Origin: BRH-c54 sp965284565
GTDB lineage: Bacteria; Bacteroidota; Bacteroidia; Flavobacteriales_E; Vicingaceae
Direction of reading: 5' to 3'
Length of the DNA stretch: 64,000 bases
Assembly: GCA_965284565.1 (NCBI GenBank)
Contig: OZ260100.1
Location: 496,001 to 560,000, forward strand
Shown one piece after another: positions 7,691 through 16,052 of the stretch; position 1 is the stretch's first letter; the number at the start of each line of letters is the position of its first letter. The position numbers and the translations under genes were made by a program. A model generated the notes under the pieces. That model worked only from the letters and a program-made list of their open reading frames with translations, searched no databases and had not been told where the DNA came from.

Positions 7691-9427
7691 ATGTACAGAA
7701 CACACACCAATGGAGAATTGCGATTAAGCAATGTTAATGAAGTAGTTACCCTTTGCGGATGGATACAAAAAACTCGTGAGCTTGGAGCCATGACTTTTGT
7801 TGATTTACGCGATCGCTATGGTATTACTCAGTTGGTGTTTGGTGAGGAACATACCAAAATTGCTAAATCGCTGGGTAGAGAAGATGTGATACAAATTACA
7901 GGTAAAGTGATTGAGCGTGAAAGCAAAAACAAAAATATTCCTACAGGAGAAATTGAAATTATTGTCGAGAAATTTACTTTACTCAACAAAAGTAAAACCC
8001 CTCCTTTTACTATAGAAAATGAAACAGATGGTGGTGAAGAACTAAGAATGCAATACCGCTACTTAGATTTAAGAAGAAATCCTATTAGAAAAAACCTTGA
8101 GCTAAGACATAAATTAGCCATTGAAATTAGAAAATACCTAGATGCCATAGAATTCTTAGAAATTGAGACGCCTTACTTAATTAAATCTACTCCCGAAGGA
8201 GCAAGAGATTTTGTGGTGCCTAGCAGAATGAATCCTGGACAATTTTACGCTTTACCTCAATCGCCACAAACCTTTAAGCAATTATTAATGGTTAGCGGCT
8301 ACGACCGTTACTATCAAATTGTGCGTTGCTTTAGAGATGAAGATTTACGTGCCGACCGTCAGCCAGAGTTTACACAAGTTGACTGCGAAATGGCTTTTGT
8401 AGAACAAGAAGATATTTTAAACACTTTTGAAGGAATGATGGATTATCTTTTCAAAAAAGTGAAAGACATTGAATTAAAAGCCTTCCCAAGAATGAGCTAT
8501 GCTGATGCCATGCTAAACTACGGTTGCGACAAGCCCGATATTCGTTTTGGAATGACCTTTAATTATATTGATGATGTTGCTAAAAACAAAGGTTTTAATG
8601 TTTTTGACAGTGCTGAAACCGTAATTGCTATTGTTGCCGAAGATTGTGCTTCTTTTACCAGAAAACAATTAGATGCACTTACTGATTTTGTTAAAAGACC
8701 TCAAGTTGGAGCAAAAGGATTGGTTTATTTGCGTTGCAATGAAGATGGTACTTATAAATCTTCCGTAGATAAATTTTACAGCGAAGCAGATTTAAAAGCT
8801 TGGGCAAAAAAATGCAACGCCAAAGCTGGTGATTTAATTTTAGTTTTATCTGGAGATTTAGCAGCTACTCAAAAACAGATGAACGATTTACGTTTGCACT
8901 TGGCTAACGAATTAGGCTTAAGAAACCCTAATGAATATGCTCCATTGTGGGTATATGATTTTCCATTGTTAGAATGGGATGAAGAAAGTGGTCGTTATCA
9001 TGCGATGCATCACCCATTTACTTCTCCAAAAACAGAAGATTTACATTTATTGGAAACTGACCCCGGAAAAGTAAGAGCCAATGCTTACGATTTAGTACTA
9101 AACGGAACTGAAATTGGCGGAGGTTCTATTCGTATTCACGATAGAGCAGTACAATCTAGAATGTTTGATTTGTTAGGCTTTACCAAAGAAGAAGCTCAAG
9201 CACAGTTTGGCTTTTTAATGAATGCTTTTGAATATGGAGCTCCTCCACACGGTGGTATTGCTTTAGGTTTTGATAGACTTTGTGCTTTATTTGGCGGACA
9301 AGAAACCATCAGAGATTTTATTGCCTTCCCGAAAAACAACAACGGTAGGGATGTAATGATAGATGCTCCTGCTACCATAGCCCAACAACAATTGGATGAG
9401 TTGTTTATTGATGTGAAGGGAATTTAA
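7691..9427 (+). CDS. aspS: Aspartyl-tRNA synthetase
   Basis: AspRS charges tRNA-Asp with aspartate. The 578-residue protein begins MYRTHTNGELR, the usual bacterial start, followed by the OB-fold anticodon-binding domain (LCGWIQKTRELGAMTFVDLR). The class II core has motif 2 in CFRDEDLRADRQPEFTQVD and motif 3 in GIALGFDRL near the C-terminus. A GAD insertion domain sits between them, as in bacterial enzymes. The frame is open upstream to a TTG at 7649, but the ATG at 7691 is preferred because it matches family N-termini and because a -7-like box lies between the two. Essential housekeeping gene. Confidence 0.97.
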   Translation: MYRTHTNGELRLSNVNEVVTLCGWIQKTRELGAMTFVDLRDRYGITQLVFGEEHTKIAKSLGREDVIQITGKVIERESKNKNIPTGEIEIIVEKFTLLNKSKTPPFTIENETDGGEELRMQYRYLDLRRNPIRKNLELRHKLAIEIRKYLDAIEFLEIETPYLIKSTPEGARDFVVPSRMNPGQFYALPQSPQTFKQLLMVSGYDRYYQIVRCFRDEDLRADRQPEFTQVDCEMAFVEQEDILNTFEGMMDYLFKKVKDIELKAFPRMSYADAMLNYGCDKPDIRFGMTFNYIDDVAKNKGFNVFDSAETVIAIVAEDCASFTRKQLDALTDFVKRPQVGAKGLVYLRCNEDGTYKSSVDKFYSEADLKAWAKKCNAKAGDLILVLSGDLAATQKQMNDLRLHLANELGLRNPNEYAPLWVYDFPLLEWDEESGRYHAMHHPFTSPKTEDLHLLETDPGKVRANAYDLVLNGTEIGGGSIRIHDRAVQSRMFDLLGFTKEEAQAQFGFLMNAFEYGAPPHGGIALGFDRLCALFGGQETIRDFIAFPKNNNGRDVMIDAPATIAQQQLDELFIDVKGI

Positions 9428-9471
9428 CATATTTACAACCAACTTTTGGAAAGTTATTTACTACAACTTAT

Positions 9472-9513
9472 AGACCTGACAGGTTTTGGAAACCTGTCAG
9501 GTCTTTCTTTTTT
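9472..9513 (+). terminator. Strong intrinsic terminator after aspS
   Basis: A perfect 15-bp stem (9472-9486 pairing with 9490-9504; arm AGACCTGACAGGTTT) with a 3-nt loop is followed by TTCTTTTTT. It is 44 bp after the aspS stop. Near-identical hairpins are common in Bacteroidota genomes, so it may also belong to a dispersed palindrome family. Confidence 0.8.
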
Positions 9514-9715
9514 ATAAGGTAGTTGTAATGCTAGGAATTTTCTACTGCTATAAAGTGGGGTTGTAAGCTTTGTTAAACTTGCGGTAGCAAATGGAATGAG
9601 TTGAACTATGGATAACTATGTTAAAAAACTTTATTTGACTCCTATAACTTTTTAGTTTAAATTTAAATACCTTTATTCAACTTATTATGTTATTGTAACC
9701 ATAAAAATAGAAAGA

Positions 9716-10027
9716 ATGAAACAATTTATAAAATCACATTGGATTTTACTATTACTCGCAATACTTGTTATTATTTTTGGAGGAGTAAGTGCTAAACAAA
9801 AAAATAAAATTGACACACTTAAATCTGCTTTATATTCTTGTGAGGATGAAAAGCAAAACTTAGAAAATGAAAATGAAGAATTACGATATAATATTGATGA
9901 ACTTGAATCCGAACTTTATAATTGCCAAACTGAACTAAGTAACTGTGAATCTAATAAATGGGATTTGGAGTACGAGCTACAAGATACACAAAATGAATTA
10001 GAAAACGAAAGATGGAATAACGATTGA
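9716..10027 (+). CDS. Small membrane-anchored coiled-coil protein
   Basis: The 103-residue protein has one hydrophobic segment (about residues 8-26, WILLLLAILVIIFGG) near a basic N-terminus. The rest is a long acidic coiled coil rich in Glu, Asn and Leu with regular heptads. Cysteines recur (YSCEDE, YNCQTE, SNCESN) and could cross-link helices. The likely topology is an inner-membrane anchor with a periplasmic or cytoplasmic coil. No known family is recognised. It is a free-standing gene at the edge of a patch of uncharacterised genes. The clean ATG, the composition and the TM-plus-coil architecture support a real gene. Confidence 0.6.
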   Translation: MKQFIKSHWILLLLAILVIIFGGVSAKQKNKIDTLKSALYSCEDEKQNLENENEELRYNIDELESELYNCQTELSNCESNKWDLEYELQDTQNELENERWNND

Positions 10028-10109
10028 TAAAAGCCCAGTTAAGCTTTAAATTTTGAAAATTCCATTTTGCCATTATGTTTCGCTAAATGACAAAGCTAAA
10101 ATTTAATTA

Positions 10110-11699
10110 TCATATACTGTCCCAAAATTCTGGGTCTTGTTGATCCATATCTAATTCGTCATTATAATAAATGCTATCAGTTGAGTCCTCATAATTGTAA
10201 TCAACTAAAATATCATAATTAAAATGTGAACTATGACTAACCTCCCATTTTTCAAGAATAAAACCCTTAATTAAATTAAATTCAATAGCTAAAGTTAATA
10301 ACGGTTGATTTCTAAACTCTGGTAATGCAAGTATGAATTCATTTACAGCAAAATGTTTAAGATTAATAATACACCATAGAATATAATGAGGATTTATTAA
10401 TACTATTTCATTGATTTTTTTATTTTTATATTTACCAAATCCTAAAAAGGTACTATATTCATATTTAATCAATTTGCTAATATTTTCTTCATCTTTTGAT
10501 AAATCTGCATTTTCTTTTAATTTTTCTATACTCGAAACTTTTAAATTATTAAGCTCTATAAAAATAGGATTGGTCTCATAGTTTTGAATATTTTTTCCTT
10601 CGCGTAAGAGTATTGTAGACAGATATTTATTTACATCATAAATATTATATAAAATGGAATCTGGATAATAAATAAAACTTTCATTATTTTTATAATAAAT
10701 TTCAGTGTCAATAATTTCATTAATAATAGAAATGTATGTATCGTAATCAAATTGTTCAAGCGCAGCAATAGCAGTATTACCTTTTTCATTATAGATTATC
10801 ATTATTTGGCAATGTTCAATAGATTTTTTTATTTCATTATTATTAGGAAATTTTTTTATAAATATTTCATAATGGTAAATAGCTTTTGAATATTCAAATA
10901 AACTTTTGTAAATATTTCCAATGGTTGAGTGATAAGATAAAAAAGTCGGTTCTAACTTCAATAGTTCTAATGCGTAAAATAATGCTTCTTTAAATTTTTT
11001 TATTTCAATCAAACATTCAACAAGTTGAATGTAAACCAATACACCTCCCTTTTCGACTTGAATGCAATGAAAAAAATCTTTTATTGCAAATTCATAATCT
11101 TTTAAATTTTTATAAGTCTTTCCTCTTTGATAATAAGCATGGGTGAATTTTGGACTTAATTCTATAGCTTTATCTAAAAGATTTAATACCCTAACATCAA
11201 GATGTCGACTGTATGGTTGAAAATTAATATCAGGATAAAGAATTGATGCATCATCAGGGATAAATAAATTATTTCTAGAAATAGCAAGAGCTAATAAAAA
11301 ATTATTTCTAGAAGATGGGTTAATTTTTATAGCTGTATCTAAATCAATCATATAATTACTGTTAATTTCATAACCTATACTTGCTCTTAGAGCATATGGT
11401 AAATCATGCTTTTGATTAAGATCAATTGCAATACTTAAATATCTGAACGCGTCTTCATAATTGTTATTTAATATATAAATATGACCTTTAACCACATTTA
11501 ATTCATAATTTTCGTAATCATTAGGAAAATCTTCAATTATAGAAAGTTGTTCTTCAAAAATTTCATTATTCAGTTCATTGAAAAAACAATTGCAAGTCAA
11601 ATTATCATAAAGGTCTTTAATTGAATTATAAAAAGCACTTAGATTTCTTAATCTAATATCATTATCGGCTTTTTCAAAAATGTTTTTTAATTTATTCAT
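10110..11699 (-). CDS. TPR-repeat protein of unknown function
   Basis: The 529-residue protein has no signal peptide. From about residue 65 to 300 it carries tetratricopeptide-like helical pairs, for example NNNYEDAFRYLSIAIDLN, FTHAYYQRGKTYKNLKDYEFAIKDF and FLSYHSTIGNIYKSLFEYSKAIYHYE. TPRs mediate protein-protein contacts. The C-terminal half has a short GFGKYKNKKINEIV.NPHYILWCI motif. It resembles the small KYKGK/P..YL.W motif seen in exonuclease-associated proteins, though I would not assign a function from it. The last ~40 residues are strongly acidic. It starts a minus-strand patch with the next two genes but is separated from them by 75 bp. Confidence 0.75.
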   Translation of the reverse strand: MNKLKNIFEKADNDIRLRNLSAFYNSIKDLYDNLTCNCFFNELNNEIFEEQLSIIEDFPNDYENYELNVVKGHIYILNNNYEDAFRYLSIAIDLNQKHDLPYALRASIGYEINSNYMIDLDTAIKINPSSRNNFLLALAISRNNLFIPDDASILYPDINFQPYSRHLDVRVLNLLDKAIELSPKFTHAYYQRGKTYKNLKDYEFAIKDFFHCIQVEKGGVLVYIQLVECLIEIKKFKEALFYALELLKLEPTFLSYHSTIGNIYKSLFEYSKAIYHYEIFIKKFPNNNEIKKSIEHCQIMIIYNEKGNTAIAALEQFDYDTYISIINEIIDTEIYYKNNESFIYYPDSILYNIYDVNKYLSTILLREGKNIQNYETNPIFIELNNLKVSSIEKLKENADLSKDEENISKLIKYEYSTFLGFGKYKNKKINEIVLINPHYILWCIINLKHFAVNEFILALPEFRNQPLLTLAIEFNLIKGFILEKWEVSHSSHFNYDILVDYNYEDSTDSIYYNDELDMDQQDPEFWDSI

Positions 11700-11774
11700 T
11701 ATTAATACATTTAATAAAAAAAATAAAGTTAGCCATTTTATTCATCAATAGTTTTCTCATTTTAAATGTAGTAA

Positions 11775-12767
11775 TTATTTATGATTATTTCTTTTCCTTA
11801 AAATAATGTCTAATAGTGAGTTTAAATGTTCTTCATTATTAAACTCCGGGAACACCTTATTCCAAACTTCTTTATTTAGACTTAACGCATAATAATCCCA
11901 AAAATCACTAAATTGAATTAAAAAATCAATGTCCCATTTTGTAGAACTATTGATAGAAATATAGTGGCTATTTAGTTTATTTTTAAAAGTTGAAAGTGTT
12001 TCTGCATCCCATTCTATATCAAAATTTGCACTAATACTACCCGTATCCATTATGGTGTCACCATCTTCATCAGTTAAATCATTTGCTAAGTCATTACTCC
12101 AAATTATCTTATCTTCAAATTGCTTCATAAGTTTTAATGACCAAGGAATGCTTTTATTGTGTATTAATACTGCCCAATCCCATTTATCCACATATTTTTC
12201 TATTAGTTCGGCAGACCAAGGAAGTACTTTGTTTTGACTTAAACGAAACCAATTTATATTATTTGTATTATCTATTTCTTCAGCACTTTTTAATTGCAAT
12301 TCTTCATACATTCCATTTAGTTCATCAAGTATCATTATTGCTCGTTGATATAAACCCTTGCTCCTGCCTTCGTATTCTTCTATGTAAGGGGATAAACGGT
12401 GATGAAAGTATTTTCTTATTTCAGGAACATTCATTACTCTTTTGTTTTGAATTAACAACTCCCAAGACCATGAATTTTCATACCGAGCAATAAATTCAAT
12501 TGACCAAGGCAAACTTACATTGCAGTTAATTTGGGGATAAGGATCATCAGGTACAAAAATCATATCCTTAAACTCATCCATTATTTCTGTAGTCCAGTTT
12601 ATTGATTCGTTGGAAACAATACTCCACCAATTTAAAATAGTTTTATATTTTGTTAATTGCTGATATGTTAAGCTAAACCGAAGACTTATTCCCTTTAAAA
12701 AGAAATCTTCGTGTTCAAGAAGAAACTGTTTTTTCTTTTCAAAATCATTTTTATACGTTACTGTCAT
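11775..12767 (-). CDS. Tryptophan-rich tandem-repeat protein, function unknown
   Basis: This 330-residue, apparently cytoplasmic protein is built from about six degenerate units of roughly 26-28 residues. The pattern is N-x3-PWS-x-E-L/F-I-x3-Y/F-x3-W-x-W-x2-L-x2-N. The clearest units are NVSLPWSIEFIARYENSWSW, NKVLPWSAELIEKYVDKWDW and NKSIPWSLKLMKQFEDK. More divergent units are NESINWTTEIMDEF, FDIEWDAETLSTF and STKWDIDFLIQF. A solenoid-like fold is plausible but inferred. I recall similar WDW/PWS repeats in uncharacterised Bacteroidota proteins and know no assigned function. There is no signal peptide or TM segment. Confidence 0.75.
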   Translation of the reverse strand: MTVTYKNDFEKKKQFLLEHEDFFLKGISLRFSLTYQQLTKYKTILNWWSIVSNESINWTTEIMDEFKDMIFVPDDPYPQINCNVSLPWSIEFIARYENSWSWELLIQNKRVMNVPEIRKYFHHRLSPYIEEYEGRSKGLYQRAIMILDELNGMYEELQLKSAEEIDNTNNINWFRLSQNKVLPWSAELIEKYVDKWDWAVLIHNKSIPWSLKLMKQFEDKIIWSNDLANDLTDEDGDTIMDTGSISANFDIEWDAETLSTFKNKLNSHYISINSSTKWDIDFLIQFSDFWDYYALSLNKEVWNKVFPEFNNEEHLNSLLDIILRKRNNHK

Positions 12768-12829
12768 GTTGTTTTGTTTTATTCTTGCTCACACTAACTT
12801 TGTCTTGCAATCTGGATGTTTTAAACGGG

Positions 12830-13513
12830 TTATTTTAATTCTGTTTCTGGGTTTGAATAGTTTAAAATTAAATGAACAGTTTTTGCTAAATTCCCTTTGT
12901 CATGTTTATAATAAATGTCTTCAATATATATGTTAATGTTATTGCAATTATTATATACTCCACGTAATATCCTTGTTCCTACAATATTTCCTGCTATTTT
13001 TTGCTCATAAATTGTATCATTACAAACCCATGAAAACTTAAACCTATATACAGGCACAACAATTTCTTTTGTGTCGTTAACAAATTTAATTGTAAAAGGT
13101 TGACCCAATGTGGTAGTGTCGTTAATGTTATCTTCAATGGTATAAAAACATTTTTCACCAAAACAACGAGCAGGTATTTCAAAAACATCAACAACCACTT
13201 CTTTTACCAAAAGATACTTTTTTTCTATAAGTTCATATACTTTAATAATACCTTCACCTGTTTTATTAGGGTTCAGAAGTAGCACTTGCTCTTTCTGTTC
13301 TATAGTGCCATGCGTAAAAGTAAAGCGGTATTTCTTGTTTTTGTATTTGGTGATAAGCTTTAATTCATATTTCCATTTTACAACCAAATATTCATCAATG
13401 ATAATATCCACACCAACGTCCGGTTTTTCTACAGTAAACTCATATTGCTTGTTTTGAGCTTTTAACTCACCAAAAGCAATGAGTATAATTAGTAGGGTAA
13501 TTATTTTTTTCAT
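12830..13513 (-). CDS. Exported hypothetical protein
   Basis: The 227-residue protein has a clear signal peptide (about 1-19, ITLLIILIAFGELKAQ). Three cysteines occur close together (CFGEKCF at about 117-122), with single ones further on (WVCND, NNCNNI). The body is beta-rich in appearance, with alternating Lys/Tyr and hydrophobic residues, and could be an immunoglobulin-like periplasmic domain. No family is recognised. It lies 14 bp after the one-TM protein gene (13528-15171) on the same strand, so it probably belongs to the ECF sigma factor operon. Confidence 0.7.
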   Translation of the reverse strand: MKKIITLLIILIAFGELKAQNKQYEFTVEKPDVGVDIIIDEYLVVKWKYELKLITKYKNKKYRFTFTHGTIEQKEQVLLLNPNKTGEGIIKVYELIEKKYLLVKEVVVDVFEIPARCFGEKCFYTIEDNINDTTTLGQPFTIKFVNDTKEIVVPVYRFKFSWVCNDTIYEQKIAGNIVGTRILRGVYNNCNNINIYIEDIYYKHDKGNLAKTVHLILNYSNPETELK

Positions 13514-13527
13514 TTTTTTTTGAGTTT

Positions 13528-15171
13528 TTAAATGTTTAGTAATTCTTGTGTTGATAGTTTTTTAAAATCCTCGTAACTAACCAGTTCCATGTTAAAGGTA
13601 GTAGCAGGTTGCTTATTAATATTTTGAAATTGTTTGTTACTTACAATCCCAACAGCATTTTTTTCGGGAATAACTGTCCATAACGTATAGTTCTCTCCTA
13701 GGTTATAAGGTAATCCTTGAGCTAAATCTGAAGTAGATAATTTTACCACATTGTTTTTATCTAACATTACTAAATAAGCCATGTTTACATCAATTGCTTC
13801 TTGTTGGTTATCTACAAAACGAGGCATTGTTTTTTGTTCGTTTGGTAGTAGTTCTGGTTTATCACTGTTCCAAATTCCAAATTTATTAATTTCAAATTCA
13901 CGGTAAATTTTCTTGTTTACCTCAGCCATTTCTTGCAATTGTTTTTGTCTTTCTTCTTCTTGTCTTTTCAATTCTCGCTCTTTAATTAAAGCCAGTCGTT
14001 CCATTTCTGCCAATTCTTCGGCTTCTTTTGCCAATTGTTTTCTCAGCTCCTTTTGGTATTCTTCTAATGAATCAACATTTGCCATAAAATTGTTGTAAAG
14101 TGCATCGTGCATTGCTTTAGCCTTTTCAAAATTTTCGCCTTCAAAAACAGGAACTACATCAAAACATACGCTTTTTACATAATCAGAAAAACACACCGTA
14201 TATTCATTTTGAATTTTAGCCTTCTTAATATTCACATCATACCATTGATGTTCAGCATATTTAGGATGGAAATTCTTGTCGTTTTCGCTTACCTGGAACT
14301 TTACTTTTTTAAAAGCATTTAAAATTGGAAAATCATTAAAATTAGCTTTAATATCAAAACTGTGTTTGTTTACATCTAACTTAATAGGAGCTTCGGGAGC
14401 TTGTTGGTGAATATCCTTTAAACTATCGTTGAGCTTATCTTTCTCAGCCTTTAAGTTTTGTTTGTTTAAATTTTTTGGATGTTCTTTTAAACTTTCTTCC
14501 ACTTTGGCAATTTCTTCTTTGGTAAAACCATCTTTATCTTTGTTTTTATAGACCCATTTTTTTTCATCAGGAGATAAATAATAAATGTTATAATCATCTT
14601 CAACTTGCATGCTGGCTAAATCTACTTTAACTTTTTTGTCATCTGCAATAAAAAGTGGATTTTCATTTTGATAAGCCAACATTTCAAACATTCCGCCCGA
14701 TTTAAAATTCATATTCACGCCATTGCTATCGTAGTTCATTGGAATTCCAGATAAAAAGACTTCTTTTTGGTCTAAAAATTCACGAAATTTTAAATCTACT
14801 TTTCCTGTAACCAAATTTCCGGCACTATCAACTAAGGTGTTTTCTGGTATATTTATTAGCGTACCACCATTGGTAATAACTTGTGTGGGTTTGTCTTTTT
14901 CTATGGTAAGCTTTATCAATTCATGTTCTACAGGCATTCCAATTGGCGAATGATAAGTAGTAGTATAAGAACCGTTGCTATACGCCTTTTTTTCATCAAC
15001 CATAAATATAAGCATGATAACTATAGTGCTTACAGCTACCATAGATAAAAACTTTGGTGAACGATAAAACGGTCTTCTCAAACGATTATACTTCGACAAC
15101 ACTTTATTAAAGTCCTTATGTTTTAGGGCTTTTTCGTCTGAAATTTTATTTTTTATATCTATTTTTTTCAT
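13528..15171 (-). CDS. Single-TM protein next to ECF sigma factor, possible anti-sigma or envelope sensor
   Basis: The 547-residue protein has a ~40-residue basic cytoplasmic N-terminus, one TM helix (about 43-60, FLSMVAVSTIVIMLIFMV) and a large periplasmic part. The stretch from about residue 75 to 175 (THE..., GGTLINIPENTLVDSAG, VDLKFREFLDQKEVFLSGIPM) resembles ZU5/GAIN-like beta domains of Bacteroidota surface proteins. A long charged helix (about 375-425, rich in Lys, Glu and Gln) follows. It starts 99 bp after the ECF sigma gene stop. The short cytoplasmic tail and the position suggest it restrains or signals to the sigma factor, but no classical anti-sigma zinc motif is visible. Confidence 0.75.
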   Translation of the reverse strand: MKKIDIKNKISDEKALKHKDFNKVLSKYNRLRRPFYRSPKFLSMVAVSTIVIMLIFMVDEKKAYSNGSYTTTYHSPIGMPVEHELIKLTIEKDKPTQVITNGGTLINIPENTLVDSAGNLVTGKVDLKFREFLDQKEVFLSGIPMNYDSNGVNMNFKSGGMFEMLAYQNENPLFIADDKKVKVDLASMQVEDDYNIYYLSPDEKKWVYKNKDKDGFTKEEIAKVEESLKEHPKNLNKQNLKAEKDKLNDSLKDIHQQAPEAPIKLDVNKHSFDIKANFNDFPILNAFKKVKFQVSENDKNFHPKYAEHQWYDVNIKKAKIQNEYTVCFSDYVKSVCFDVVPVFEGENFEKAKAMHDALYNNFMANVDSLEEYQKELRKQLAKEAEELAEMERLALIKERELKRQEEERQKQLQEMAEVNKKIYREFEINKFGIWNSDKPELLPNEQKTMPRFVDNQQEAIDVNMAYLVMLDKNNVVKLSTSDLAQGLPYNLGENYTLWTVIPEKNAVGIVSNKQFQNINKQPATTFNMELVSYEDFKKLSTQELLNI

Positions 15172-15270
15172 CTGTTTATATTTTTATTTTATTAAATTGG
15201 TCAGATGTAACTCACCTGCAATCGTTTTCTTTTGTATAATTTTTTTACATGGCTCGTTTCATAGTGATAT

Positions 15271-15849
15271 CTATTTAATGAGGTCTTTTAATTTTGCTAA
15301 AGCTCTGTTAGTTTTAACACGAGCATTGTTTTCGTTGGTATTAATAATTGCTGCAATTTCTTTATATGATCGGTTTTCAAAAAACTTGAGTTCAATTAAC
15401 TCAATATTTTCATCAGATAATTTTCCGAGTGCCAAAACAAGTTGTTTAGTTTTATTTTCTCTATCAACAACTGTATTCATGTCTTTTTCGCTATTGTCTG
15501 CCAAGTAATTCAACTCATCTTCTGAAACTTGTAAATATTTATTACTCTTATCTTTTCTGTAAAAATCAATAATTTGATTTCTTGCAATTCTATACAACCA
15601 ACTGCTAAAAGGCAATCCCTTAAAACTATAAGTAGAAATTTTAAAAAGAGCTTTGGCAAAAATGTCGGAAGTAATTTCTGCTGCTTGATGTTCATCTTGC
15701 ACTCTTTTTAAAACATAATTGAAGATGGCTAAAAAATAACTATCATAAAGTGGAGCAAAATCAGTTACATTATGTTGAGCTTTTTTAATTTGCTCATGTT
15801 CCAAATTAATAGTACTCTCTGTTTTATGGTATATTGATTCTTTTATCAT
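15271..15849 (-). CDS. ECF-family RNA polymerase sigma factor
   Basis: The 192-residue protein has region 2 at about residues 30-97 (FNYVLKRVQDEHQAAEITSD, SSWLYRIARNQIIDFYRK) and region 4 at about 138-190 (LSDENIELIELKFFENRSYKEIA, NNARVKTNRALAKLK). It would direct RNA polymerase to a small regulon. The ATG at 15849 is chosen; a TTG two codons upstream is also in frame. The gene leads a minus-strand run with the one-TM protein gene and an exported protein gene, a layout typical of envelope-responsive ECF systems. Its target promoters are unknown. Confidence 0.93.
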   Translation of the reverse strand: MIKESIYHKTESTINLEHEQIKKAQHNVTDFAPLYDSYFLAIFNYVLKRVQDEHQAAEITSDIFAKALFKISTYSFKGLPFSSWLYRIARNQIIDFYRKDKSNKYLQVSEDELNYLADNSEKDMNTVVDRENKTKQLVLALGKLSDENIELIELKFFENRSYKEIAAIINTNENNARVKTNRALAKLKDLIK

Positions 15850-15985
15850 GAGCAAATTTTAATTGATTAGGATTTTGCTTTCATACTTAATAACGCATAC
15901 TTTTCATTTCGTTACATATTTTTTTAAATAAATTTACGATTTTAGATATTAAAAAACATAAATCATTAATAAATAGGTTTTTATG

Positions 15986-16020
15986 AAATAAAAAAAGGTT
16001 AACCTACTTTAGGCTAACCT
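15986..16020 (-). terminator. Intrinsic terminator of the 16053-17363 gene
   Basis: On the minus strand, a stem formed by 16020-16011 and 16005-15996 (10 bp with one G-U pair, 5-nt loop) is followed by a run of seven T. It lies 32 bp after the stop codon of the T9SS cargo gene. Confidence 0.75.
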
Positions 16021-16052
16021 GTATTTTGATTGGAAATTAATCTATTAAAAAG

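Noticed and set aside
10110..11699. TPR protein as part of a defence system
   Set aside because: It is near no recognised effector gene and its C-terminal motif is too short to assign.
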